Shown: positions 6,346-13,115 of the stretch, one piece after another
How positions within the stretch are numbered: the stretch's first letter is position 1
Layout: every line of letters starts with the position of its first letter
Notes under the pieces: model-generated
The model's database searches: none
What the model saw: only the letters and a program-made list of their open reading frames with translations
Told to the model about the DNA's origin: nothing
Source: an uncultured Woeseiaceae bacterium
GTDB lineage: Bacteria > Pseudomonadota > Gammaproteobacteria > Woeseiales > Woeseiaceae
Assembly (NCBI GenBank): GCA_947259435.1
Contig: CAMYMP010000321.1
Location: forward strand, 1 to 15,287
Direction of reading: 5' to 3'
Length of the DNA: 15,287 bases
Made by a program: the position numbers and the translations under genes

Positions 6346-7828
6346 CGCTTCGCTCCTGTAACGACTGGATAAGATCCGGCATCTCGCGGCGCACGACTTT
6401 GCCCACGGCGTTTCGCGGCAACGATTCTACAAAATGCAGCGCCTTGGGCGTGCGCACCGGGCCGAGTTCATGCCTGACGATTTCCAGAATGTCGGCCTCG
6501 GAGAACGCGCTGTTCGCATCCCGGACAACGACGGCTTCGATGCGTTCGCCCCAGTAGCGGTCTGAAACGCTGTATGCACAACATTCCCGTATACCAGGCA
6601 CCCTGGCAAGGACGTTCTCGATCTCGGCCGGATACACGTTGAAGCCGCCCGTAATGATGACTTCGCTGGCTCGACCCGCGAGGGTCAAGTAACCCGACGC
6701 GCTGAGAAAACCCAGATCGCCCGTGCGCAGCCATCCGTCACGTACTGTCGCATCGGTTAAACCGGGCTCATCGAGGTATCCCTGCATCACGATTGGCCCG
6801 CGCGCTTCAATGTTGCCAACGGTGCCCGCAGATACCTCGAGGCCTTTTTCGTCAACAACACGGATTCGGCTGCTGCCGCACGCTTTGCCGACCGTGCCTC
6901 GCAAAGACGGGTCCCGCATCTCTTCGGTGCCGAGAGCAGAGATCGTCATCGGCGCTTCTGTCTGGCCATACAGGGAAGAGATGCGTGAGCCGAAGGCGTA
7001 TTGTGCCTCGACAATGCGGTCCGGCGGCATCGGCGCGGCACTGAAGGTCAGGTGGCGCAGTGCCGGGAACTGCCCCGGTGACAAACCAGGCTCCTGAAGC
7101 AATTTGTAGATCAGAGTCGGCGGCATGAACGTCACGGTCGTATTGTCCCGCATCGCGGCAAGGATCGAGGCCGGCCAGCGATCGCGCGGGAATCGGTGCC
7201 GGCCGCCAGCCGCCAGAACCGGCAGCACATAATGAGACGCACCGTGAGTCAGCGGCGCGACCACGAGATTGCAATCGTCCGGCGCAAACTCGCAGAAAGC
7301 CTGCAAGTTCTCGATGACGGCCAGCATGTTGCCATGCGATTGCACGACCCCTTTCGGCTCGCCCGACGTTCCTCCCGTGAACTTGACCGCGGCAACGTCA
7401 TCGGGCGATGCGTATGTCGGCTCGAACGCCTGCTGCTCGGCATGCAGCTGGTCGAGCAGATAATGTCGATACGCTTCGGGCGCTTGTTCGACGGATTCGG
7501 GATCAACGAGCAGCAAATCCGGTTTCGCTTTTTGCGCGATGACTGAGTTCAGCGAGCGCCCGTTTGCCGGGTTGAGTGGCACCCAGACGAAACCCGAAAC
7601 CAGAATGGCGAGGTAAGCGACCAGATGCCCGGGATGATTCGCCGCGCAGAGCGCGATACGGCTGCCCGGATCGGGTAGCAGGCGTCGCAATGAGGCACCG
7701 GCCGATTCCACTCGCTGCATCAGCTCGGCGTAGGTAATCGTCTCGTCACCGCATTCGACCGCGACCGCCGCCGGATCGAGCGCCGCGCCGTCATAGAGGA
7801 GTTGCGCAAGGCCGGGCACGGCAGCCAT
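6329..7828 (-). CDS. AMP-forming acyl-CoA synthetase / ligase
   Basis: A 499-residue adenylate-forming enzyme that would activate a carboxylic acid as its CoA thioester with ATP. Seen in order: the P-loop TGGTSGEPKG (residues 151-160), SSLYGQTEAPM (285-294, A5), GWLRTGDLGFL (366-375, A7), the hinge and A8 region LAGRASEVIITGGFNVYPAE (383-402), and the C-terminal catalytic Lys477 in NAVGKVVRRE. Length is that of medium/short or aromatic acyl ligases, without the long N-terminal extension of acetyl-CoA synthetase. The ATG follows the stop of the thiolase gene with one base between, so the two are translated together. Position in the operon implies it loads the pathway's starting acid or an intermediate. 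The binding pocket does not allow a substrate call by eye. Confidence 0.92.
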   Translation of the reverse strand: MAAVPGLAQLLYDGAALDPAAVAVECGDETITYAELMQRVESAGASLRRLLPDPGSRIALCAANHPGHLVAYLAILVSGFVWVPLNPANGRSLNSVIAQKAKPDLLLVDPESVEQAPEAYRHYLLDQLHAEQQAFEPTYASPDDVAAVKFTGGTSGEPKGVVQSHGNMLAVIENLQAFCEFAPDDCNLVVAPLTHGASHYVLPVLAAGGRHRFPRDRWPASILAAMRDNTTVTFMPPTLIYKLLQEPGLSPGQFPALRHLTFSAAPMPPDRIVEAQYAFGSRISSLYGQTEAPMTISALGTEEMRDPSLRGTVGKACGSSRIRVVDEKGLEVSAGTVGNIEARGPIVMQGYLDEPGLTDATVRDGWLRTGDLGFLSASGYLTLAGRASEVIITGGFNVYPAEIENVLARVPGIRECCAYSVSDRYWGERIEAVVVRDANSAFSEADILEIVRHELGPVRTPKALHFVESLPRNAVGKVVRREMPDLIQSLQERSDGQPG

Positions 7829-7829
7829 G

Positions 7830-9068
7830 TCAGTGCGCCAGCACGGTTACGGCCGTGGCGGCTTCCTCGACCTCGTAGAAACCGCCACCATTCTCGGCAA
7901 CCCCGATGCGCGCGCCAGGCACCTGCCGGTCGCCGGCATCACCGCGCAGCTGGGTCACAAGCTCAAAGATCTGGGCAATACCGGTCGCACCGACCGGGTG
8001 TCCTTTGGAGACGAGGCCGCCAGACGGATTGACGGGCACCTTGCCGCCGAGGCTCGTGGCGCCCGATTCACTGAAGGGGCCGCCCTCGCCTTGCGCACAC
8101 AGACCGAGATTCTCGATCTGCTGAATTTCGGCGAACGACGTTGCATCGTGCACTTCGGCAACGTCTACATCGGCACCTCTAATGCCCGCCTGCGCGTAAG
8201 CCTGCTCTGCGGCACGACGTCCGATGTGATTCGCGTAGTCGCCAATTTCTCGCCGCGTGCCGCTGGCGAGGCTGAGCCCGTGAATTTCGATGGCACGCGA
8301 CTTGTCGAACAAACCGAGCGATGATTTGTTACACACGATGGCCGCCGCGGCTCCGTCTGAAATCGGCGCGCACATCGAGCGGGTAAATGGCCAGCAGATC
8401 GCTTTGTCGGCCAGCACATCGTCAACGCTCATATCGGCCTGGTACTGCGACAACGGGTTCATGGTCGAGTGGTGATGGTTCTTTGCAGCGACCGCCGCGA
8501 GTTGCCGCACGGTTGTGCCGAAGCTTTTCATATGCTGGCGCGCAAATGCCGCATAGACATCCATGAAGAAGCTTCGCTCCGCGGTGTTGTCGACATCATT
8601 CGGAATGACATCAGTCGCGAGCCCGCGTATCCATTCCTCGGTCGCGACAATCTCGTGTATGTCCGTGCCACCTTTGAAAGCAGCAAGCATCGCTTCGCGC
8701 TTTTCCGGAAAAAACATCTTCTCTGCGCCAACGACCAGCGCAACATCGGCCATGCCGGCCTTAAGATACGCGACCGACTGCAGCATTGCCGTGCTGCCGC
8801 TCGCGCAGGCATTCTCGATATTGGCGATCGGGATGCCGTCGAAGCCCAGCGGCCGCAGCGCGATCTGGCCGCGTACGGTGTTCTGGCCTTCGAGCATCGG
8901 CTGCCGCGTGTTCGAGAACCATGCGGCTTGAACCTGTTCGACGCTTGCGCCGGCGTCACGCAATGCGTTCGTCACCGCCTCACGCGTCAGGTCCTTGACA
9001 GACCGGTCCGGCATCTTGCCGAGTGGCGTCATGCCGATACCGACAACGAAGATGCCGCTACCGCTCAT
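7830..9068 (-). CDS. SCP2-like (SCPx-type) thiolase
   Basis: A 412-residue thiolase of the SCPx/archaeal lineage rather than the FadA one. Seen: ENACASGS with nucleophile Cys88, an NHHHSTMNPLSQYQ segment typical of SCPx thiolases, EVHDATSFAEI (305-315), the catalytic His357 in GHPVGATG, and the C-terminal ENGGGF. SCPx enzymes lack the C-terminal Cys of FadA and often use the Cys of an HDCF motif; here the motif is HDAT, so that Cys is missing too. The enzyme keeps Cys88, unlike retro-aldolases of the Ltp2 type, so thiolysis is still the likely chemistry. No DUF35 partner gene is adjacent. The ATG has AAGGG upstream and lies 5 nt after the PaaN-like gene. Bulky or branched 3-ketoacyl-CoA substrates fit the family. 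Confidence 0.88.
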   Translation of the reverse strand: MSGSGIFVVGIGMTPLGKMPDRSVKDLTREAVTNALRDAGASVEQVQAAWFSNTRQPMLEGQNTVRGQIALRPLGFDGIPIANIENACASGSTAMLQSVAYLKAGMADVALVVGAEKMFFPEKREAMLAAFKGGTDIHEIVATEEWIRGLATDVIPNDVDNTAERSFFMDVYAAFARQHMKSFGTTVRQLAAVAAKNHHHSTMNPLSQYQADMSVDDVLADKAICWPFTRSMCAPISDGAAAAIVCNKSSLGLFDKSRAIEIHGLSLASGTRREIGDYANHIGRRAAEQAYAQAGIRGADVDVAEVHDATSFAEIQQIENLGLCAQGEGGPFSESGATSLGGKVPVNPSGGLVSKGHPVGATGIAQIFELVTQLRGDAGDRQVPGARIGVAENGGGFYEVEEAATAVTVLAH

Positions 9069-9073
9069 GCCCT

Positions 9074-10759
9074 TCAGCTCGTCCGCGCGGCGGGAAACTT
9101 CGTTTGCACGATGCGAAAGCGACCGGCCACGAATGCGAGATCGGATAGACAGGCATTGCCGGCCGGGTTGAGCCCGGTCACGTGAAAGTCGGAGTACGCT
9201 GCCGCAAAATTGATCGGCATGCCGGTCAGGTTGCAGGCGAGTGATGCACCGGCCGTGTGGTAAGCATTCTCGGCACGCTCGAGAAATCGTTCATCGGTCG
9301 AATACACGTGCGACGTTATTGCACCATGCTCACGCACATCTTCAGTCGCACGCTGCAACCCGTGGTCCGCATCGTCGCAGCGGATGACGAACGAAATCGG
9401 CCCGAAGTGCTCTTTCCCGTACAGCTCTTTGTCGCTTGCGTCGACGGTGAGCATCAACGGCGTTGCCGTTCGCGCTTTATCGAACTCCGGATGCTGATAA
9501 CGGCCCGACTGGCGCAGAATATGTCCGTCTGCAACAGCTGCCATCGCGTTGATAGCCATGTAGATATTCTCGTCAACGAGCGTGCCGCACAGATACGCGG
9601 CCTGCTTCGGATCTTCAACGAGCTTGTCGACCGATGCGACGAGGCCGCGACATACGTCATCGTACGACGCGTGTCCGGTCTCGGTATCGATGCCGTCGCG
9701 CGGCACAAAAATATTCTGCACGCTCGTGCACATCTGCGCAGACGCCTGGCACAAGGAATGCGCGATGGCGTCGCACATGCCCTGAAAATCATTGGTCGAT
9801 TCGACGACAACGGAATTGCAGCCGGCTGTCTCGGTGTAGACGAGCGCGTTCGGGCAATTGTCTTCGATCCACTTGCCGAATTTCGGGCCACCCGTGAAAT
9901 CGATGATCGCAGTATCGGGATGATGCAGCAGTTCGATCGTAATCGGATTCTCCCGCGTATCGGCTGCCATCGTGACAAGATTCGGATCGTGCCCGTGTTG
10001 CGCTAACACCTCGCGCATCGTACGAACGAACAGCGCCACCGGTAAGGTCGTCTTCGGGTGCGGCTTTACGATAACGGGATTGCCCGTCGCAAGACTCGCG
10101 AGTATCGCTGGATAACCGTTCCACTGCGGAAACGTGGCGCAGGTGATGACGACCGAGGTGCCGCGTGGCATCAGCCGGTAACGCTTATCGAGCCGGGTCT
10201 CGGCCGACGCGCCGAAACGACGCTCCCAGTGTGCCGTCTCGGGCACATCCTTCATCGCTTTGTAAGCATAGACGAGCGCCTCGAGTCCCCGATCCAGGGC
10301 GTTAGCGCCGCAGCCAGCAAACGCCATGATGAAGCTTTGCCCGGCGGTATGTACCGTCGCGTGCGCATTGACGAACAGCGATTCGGGTTTGCCCAGCTGG
10401 TGCAGTATCTCGAGACATACGCCGACACGCTCGTCCGTCGGTAAGATACTCCAGGTTCTTTGCGCGTCTTTGGCCGACTTGAACAGAAAGTCGATATCGA
10501 CCTGCGGATAGCTGATGCCGAGCGGCGTCTCGGTGAACGGTGACACTTCTTCCCCGACACGGCCAATCGTCCCGGGCATGTCGACGTCGAGCGGCTGCCC
10601 AAGCATCGCGTCGAACTCGGCTTTCGCTGCAGCCGGGATCTCTTTGCCATGAACCTTGCTGCTCGGCGATTCGGCATACGCCGTCCACGAGTAACGCTTC
10701 TCGCAGGCGTCCATCGCTTTGTCGAGCAGCGCGCGGTGGCGTTCGAATAAGCCGCTCAC
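9074..10759 (-). CDS. paaN: PaaN-type aldehyde dehydrogenase
   Basis: A 561-residue aldehyde dehydrogenase of the long PaaN type, whose relatives are annotated in phenylacetate breakdown as oxidising the semialdehyde after ring opening. Seen: N-terminal extension with SWTAYAESPSSKVHGK (24-39) and EEVSPFTETPLGISYPQVD (70-88), the NAD region ATFPQWNGYPAIL (208-220) and NPVIVKPHPK with Lys232, IDFTGG (286-291), general base Glu310 in YTETAG, and nucleophile Cys344 in SAQMCTSVQN. All key residues are present, so it should be active. There is no C-terminal MaoC hydratase domain as in E. coli PaaZ. The start is GTG at 10757-10759, with AGGAAG about 6 nt upstream and the thioesterase stop 22 nt away. 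No paaABCDE epoxidase genes occur in the window, so its aldehyde may not come from phenylacetate. Confidence 0.87.
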   Translation of the reverse strand: MSGLFERHRALLDKAMDACEKRYSWTAYAESPSSKVHGKEIPAAAKAEFDAMLGQPLDVDMPGTIGRVGEEVSPFTETPLGISYPQVDIDFLFKSAKDAQRTWSILPTDERVGVCLEILHQLGKPESLFVNAHATVHTAGQSFIMAFAGCGANALDRGLEALVYAYKAMKDVPETAHWERRFGASAETRLDKRYRLMPRGTSVVITCATFPQWNGYPAILASLATGNPVIVKPHPKTTLPVALFVRTMREVLAQHGHDPNLVTMAADTRENPITIELLHHPDTAIIDFTGGPKFGKWIEDNCPNALVYTETAGCNSVVVESTNDFQGMCDAIAHSLCQASAQMCTSVQNIFVPRDGIDTETGHASYDDVCRGLVASVDKLVEDPKQAAYLCGTLVDENIYMAINAMAAVADGHILRQSGRYQHPEFDKARTATPLMLTVDASDKELYGKEHFGPISFVIRCDDADHGLQRATEDVREHGAITSHVYSTDERFLERAENAYHTAGASLACNLTGMPINFAAAYSDFHVTGLNPAGNACLSDLAFVAGRFRIVQTKFPAARTS

Positions 10760-10781
10760 TGATGCTTCCTGAGTTTCGCCG

Positions 10782-11231
10782 TCATAGGATCATCGCTGTC
10801 GCAATACCGGTTGCACACAATTTGTCGTCCGCTGCAATGATCTTGCCACTCATCGTGCACTGGCGCCTGCCGCGATGATCGACGCGTCCGACGACTTGCA
10901 TTGCTTCGCTGTCCAATGTCACTGGGCGAAGAAATTTCGTGTGCAGATCGATTATCGTATGTTGCTCTCCGGCATCGAGCATTGTCATGAGCGCACACCC
11001 CATAACTGTGTCGAGCAACGACGCGAGCACGCCGCCGTGTACTGTCGAAAACAGATTCAGGTGTGCAGAATCCGGCGTGTAACGAAGCATCACGTCTCCG
11101 TCCCCGACGCGCTCAACGTGATAGTCGAGAAACTTCGCGATGCCGAAGCGCTCGTCTGCATGCTCCTCGAAGTGTCGCATGCGCTCGAGGCCGGTCAAAT
11201 GTGCGAAATCCGTATTGTAGTTGACGGTCAA
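10782..11231 (-). CDS. PaaI-like hotdog-fold acyl-CoA thioesterase
   Basis: A protein of 149 residues from the chosen start, with the PaaI-type hotdog core: NLFSTVHGGVLASLLDTVMG, in which the HGG motif and following helix carry the active site, then TIIDLHTKFLRPV, and VVGRVDHRGRRQCTMSGKII. Such enzymes free CoA from stalled acyl-CoA esters in catabolic pathways. The frame is open up to 11363, but that part looks noncoding. The family-like segment LTGLERMRHFEEHADERFGI starts before the ATG at 11180, so TTG at 11229-11231 is chosen; GAGG lies 9 nt upstream of it. It is the first gene of the operon with the PaaN-like dehydrogenase, which fits a CoA-salvage role. The exact start is less sure than the gene. 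Confidence 0.85.
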   Translation of the reverse strand: MTVNYNTDFAHLTGLERMRHFEEHADERFGIAKFLDYHVERVGDGDVMLRYTPDSAHLNLFSTVHGGVLASLLDTVMGCALMTMLDAGEQHTIIDLHTKFLRPVTLDSEAMQVVGRVDHRGRRQCTMSGKIIAADDKLCATGIATAMIL

Positions 11232-11343
11232 AACAGTGAACCTCGAATGGTTGCGGCAACGGCCCCGGATAGTAACTTGTATAATTAGACTTACGCACGA
11301 TATCATGTGATTTCCGGGGTTCGCAAGCCACGCAGAGACGACG
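11232..11343. promoter_or_regulatory. Divergent promoter region between catabolic and lipid operons
   Basis: These 112 nt separate the thioesterase start (minus) from the alpha/beta-hydrolase start (plus). A perfect -10 consensus TATAAT lies at 11280-11285 on the plus strand, without a good -35 at 16-18 nt (TTGCGG at 11251-11256 is 23 nt away), so an activator may be needed. The box sits inside an imperfect inverted repeat, 11272-11294, with arms GTAACT and ACTTAC that pair except at one C/C position. Within it, TTAGACTTA (11285-11293) resembles the TTAGTCTAA palindrome upstream of the flavin oxidoreductase. On the minus strand a weak TTGCGA/ATATCG pair with 17-nt spacing can be found. Confidence 0.45.
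11272..11294. promoter_or_regulatory. Candidate operator (imperfect inverted repeat over a -10 box)
   Basis: The 23-base element begins GTAACT and ends ACTTAC. The outer four bases pair perfectly (GTAA/TTAC), the next pair is C/C, and the inner AT/AT positions also match. It covers the TATAAT at 11280-11285, so a bound dimer would occlude the plus-strand promoter and could also affect the minus-strand one. No regulator gene is adjacent in these two operons. The binding protein is unknown, and chance occurrence in a short AT-rich stretch is possible. Confidence 0.3.
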
Positions 11344-12231
11344 ATGCTGACTGATCTATTCAAGCTTCAGATTGACATGCTCGGTGCCAGAGGAGAACTG
11401 GCTGCCAGCATGGCCAGTAGCTGGCTGCTCGACAGAGCGACGCCAAACGGCAGTGGCGATCGGCCCGTTGTCACGTTTCCCGGGTTCCTGGCGTCGGGCA
11501 ATACCCTGCTGCGCCTCAATCGCTATCTGAACCGCCATGGTTTCGAGGCCCAAAGCTGGGGCCTTGGCCGAAATCTCGGGCCACAGGGAACGAGTTGGGG
11601 TGAACGGCTCGACACGCTGGTCCAGGAAGTTGGCGTCACGATTCAGACGCTGGCGGATAAACACTCGGCGCCGGTTGCTCTTGTCGGTCAGAGTCTGGGC
11701 GGCGTCTATGCACGAGAACTGGCGCTGCGCATGCCCGAGGTCGTCGATCGCGTCATCATGCTCGGCTCGCCGACTTTTCATCCCTACAAAACGACGGACC
11801 TCAATCGCATCATCAGCCTGTTCGGCTACTGGGTGAGCCGCCAGTCGCACGCCGAAATGGCCGGTCGAGCCGGCCTCCTGCACTGGGATGCCGATCAGCC
11901 GCCGTTGCCATGCATTTCAGTACATAGCCCGGCAGACGGAATCGTCGACGAACCATCCGCTGTCATCCCACAGTACATCGTCGAACAAAGCGGGAACACG
12001 GCGCCCCGGGAAAACCTCAGAGTGTTATCGTCGCACATCGGGATGTCTGTCAATCCGTGTGTGCTGCTCGCTATCGCCGACCGGCTGGTACAGGACCGCA
12101 ACGCGTGGGAGCCGTTCGATCCGTATCGTTACTATCCGAAGAGCCTGAAATGGGCTGTGTCCCTGCTCTACCCGGCGCAGGAAACAGATGCGGGCGCTGT
12201 CGACATCAGGCAACTCGCGGAGCCCGGATGA
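11344..12231 (+). CDS. Alpha/beta-hydrolase (lipase/esterase-like)
   Basis: A 295-residue alpha/beta-hydrolase with no signal peptide, so probably cytosolic or membrane-associated. Seen: the oxyanion strand PVVTFPGFLASGNTLL (41-56), the nucleophile elbow GQSLGG with Ser117, acid Asp198 in SPADGIVD, and His231 in SSHIGM, spaced as a complete catalytic triad. The FPGFLASG segment and the GxSxG context recall lipases and triacylglycerol-lipase-like proteins. Its start ATG has only a weak purine-rich site (GAGACG). It opens an operon with a hemerythrin-domain protein and two glycerolipid acyltransferases, so a role in acylglycerol or fatty-acyl release and recycling is inferred. A thioesterase or acyltransferase activity is also possible. 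Confidence 0.86.
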   Translation: MLTDLFKLQIDMLGARGELAASMASSWLLDRATPNGSGDRPVVTFPGFLASGNTLLRLNRYLNRHGFEAQSWGLGRNLGPQGTSWGERLDTLVQEVGVTIQTLADKHSAPVALVGQSLGGVYARELALRMPEVVDRVIMLGSPTFHPYKTTDLNRIISLFGYWVSRQSHAEMAGRAGLLHWDADQPPLPCISVHSPADGIVDEPSAVIPQYIVEQSGNTAPRENLRVLSSHIGMSVNPCVLLAIADRLVQDRNAWEPFDPYRYYPKSLKWAVSLLYPAQETDAGAVDIRQLAEPG

Positions 12232-13115
12232 TGACGGCGCGGGCTATCAAACTCCCCGACGCGATCGTGACTCTTCGTGACGAGCATCGCTATATGAGCC
12301 TGCTGCTCACAACGTTGCAGGAACAGCTCGATTCAGAAAAATTCTCGGTGCGGGAAGACTTCTTCCTGATGCAGGACATCGTGCGCTACATGCATGAATA
12401 TCCGGACACCCAGCATCACCCGACCGAGGACCTGATGTTCGAAAAGCTCGTGCGGCGTAATCCCGCCAGGGAGATGGACGTGGCGCGCCTGCGGCGCGAG
12501 CACGTGATGCTCCGGGACAATACGGCCGACATTCTCGAGTTGCTCGACTCTGCGGCGAAGCGGCGCACACCTGCAGCGATAAAGGCGCTGCGCGTCGCAA
12601 GCAGTGATTACATCGACAGGCTCAGACAGCACATGCATTTTGAGGATGCCGTACTCTTTCCAAGCGCAGTTCGTTGTCTCGCGCACAAAGACTGGCACGC
12701 AATCGATACGCGACTGGAATCCACGCAGGATCCACTCTTCGGGCCGACCGTAGAGCACGACTACCGGGTCCTGTATGAGTACTTCGCCAATCGCGCCGAG
12801 CAGTTGTCGCAGCGGATGACGAGTTACAATTTTCTGCAGCTCGACAACATGATTCTCAGCGCAGATGCCGTCGAAACAGGCATCGCCGAAATATGGAACA
12901 TGCTGCTGGAACATGCTGATTCGCTTGCGCAGGAGCTCAGAATCGTTACAAATAAGTCATTTGACGGGCGCGGCCTGTTCTCGGCAATGAGTGTACAGGC
13001 GGCGTATGCGGGTTTCGTCGGCAAGACAGCCTGCAATGCCGGCAGCGAAGCCGCAAAAATCTACTTCAGGACGCTAAAAGACGCGGCCGTATTTTTCTTC
13101 AAAGGCACGCAATGA
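12228..13115 (+). CDS. Hemerythrin HHE-domain protein with helical C-terminal extension
   Basis: A 295-residue protein with an N-terminal four-helix hemerythrin domain that would bind a diiron centre and O2 or reactive oxygen/nitrogen species. Candidate ligands: His20 (RDEH), His56, His63/His64 and Glu67 (TQHHPTEDLMFEK), His92 (REH), His137 and Glu139 (MHFED). After about residue 150 comes a DPLFGPTVEHDYRVLYEYF segment seen in longer HHE proteins, then a helical Ala-rich tail (about 236-295) that I cannot assign. The frame is open back to 12057, but that part overlaps the hydrolase; ATG 12228 overlaps the hydrolase stop as ATGA, with GGAG about 6 nt upstream. A second ATG at 12231 is equally possible. 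The stop overlaps the next gene by ATGA, so all three are translationally coupled. Confidence 0.85.
   Translation: MMTARAIKLPDAIVTLRDEHRYMSLLLTTLQEQLDSEKFSVREDFFLMQDIVRYMHEYPDTQHHPTEDLMFEKLVRRNPAREMDVARLRREHVMLRDNTADILELLDSAAKRRTPAAIKALRVASSDYIDRLRQHMHFEDAVLFPSAVRCLAHKDWHAIDTRLESTQDPLFGPTVEHDYRVLYEYFANRAEQLSQRMTSYNFLQLDNMILSADAVETGIAEIWNMLLEHADSLAQELRIVTNKSFDGRGLFSAMSVQAAYAGFVGKTACNAGSEAAKIYFRTLKDAAVFFFKGTQ

Noticed and set aside
8469..9185. Plus-strand open frame of 238 codons opposite the SCP2-like thiolase and the end of the PaaN-like gene
   Set aside because: It spans the junction of two well-supported minus-strand genes, is rich in Arg, Ala, His and Cys, and has no domain.
9257..10006. 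Plus-strand open frame of 249 codons opposite the PaaN-like gene
   Set aside because: The minus strand carries catalytic Glu310 and Cys344 in this region; the plus frame gives Arg-rich sequence without motifs.
11232..11363. N-terminal extension of the thioesterase frame
   Set aside because: The translated extension does not resemble the hotdog family and would cover the divergent promoter and the start of the hydrolase gene.
12057..12227. Upstream extension of the hemerythrin frame
   Set aside because: It lies wholly inside the hydrolase gene, is rich in Arg, Gly and Cys, and the ATG at 12228 has a ribosome site and the typical ATGA overlap.
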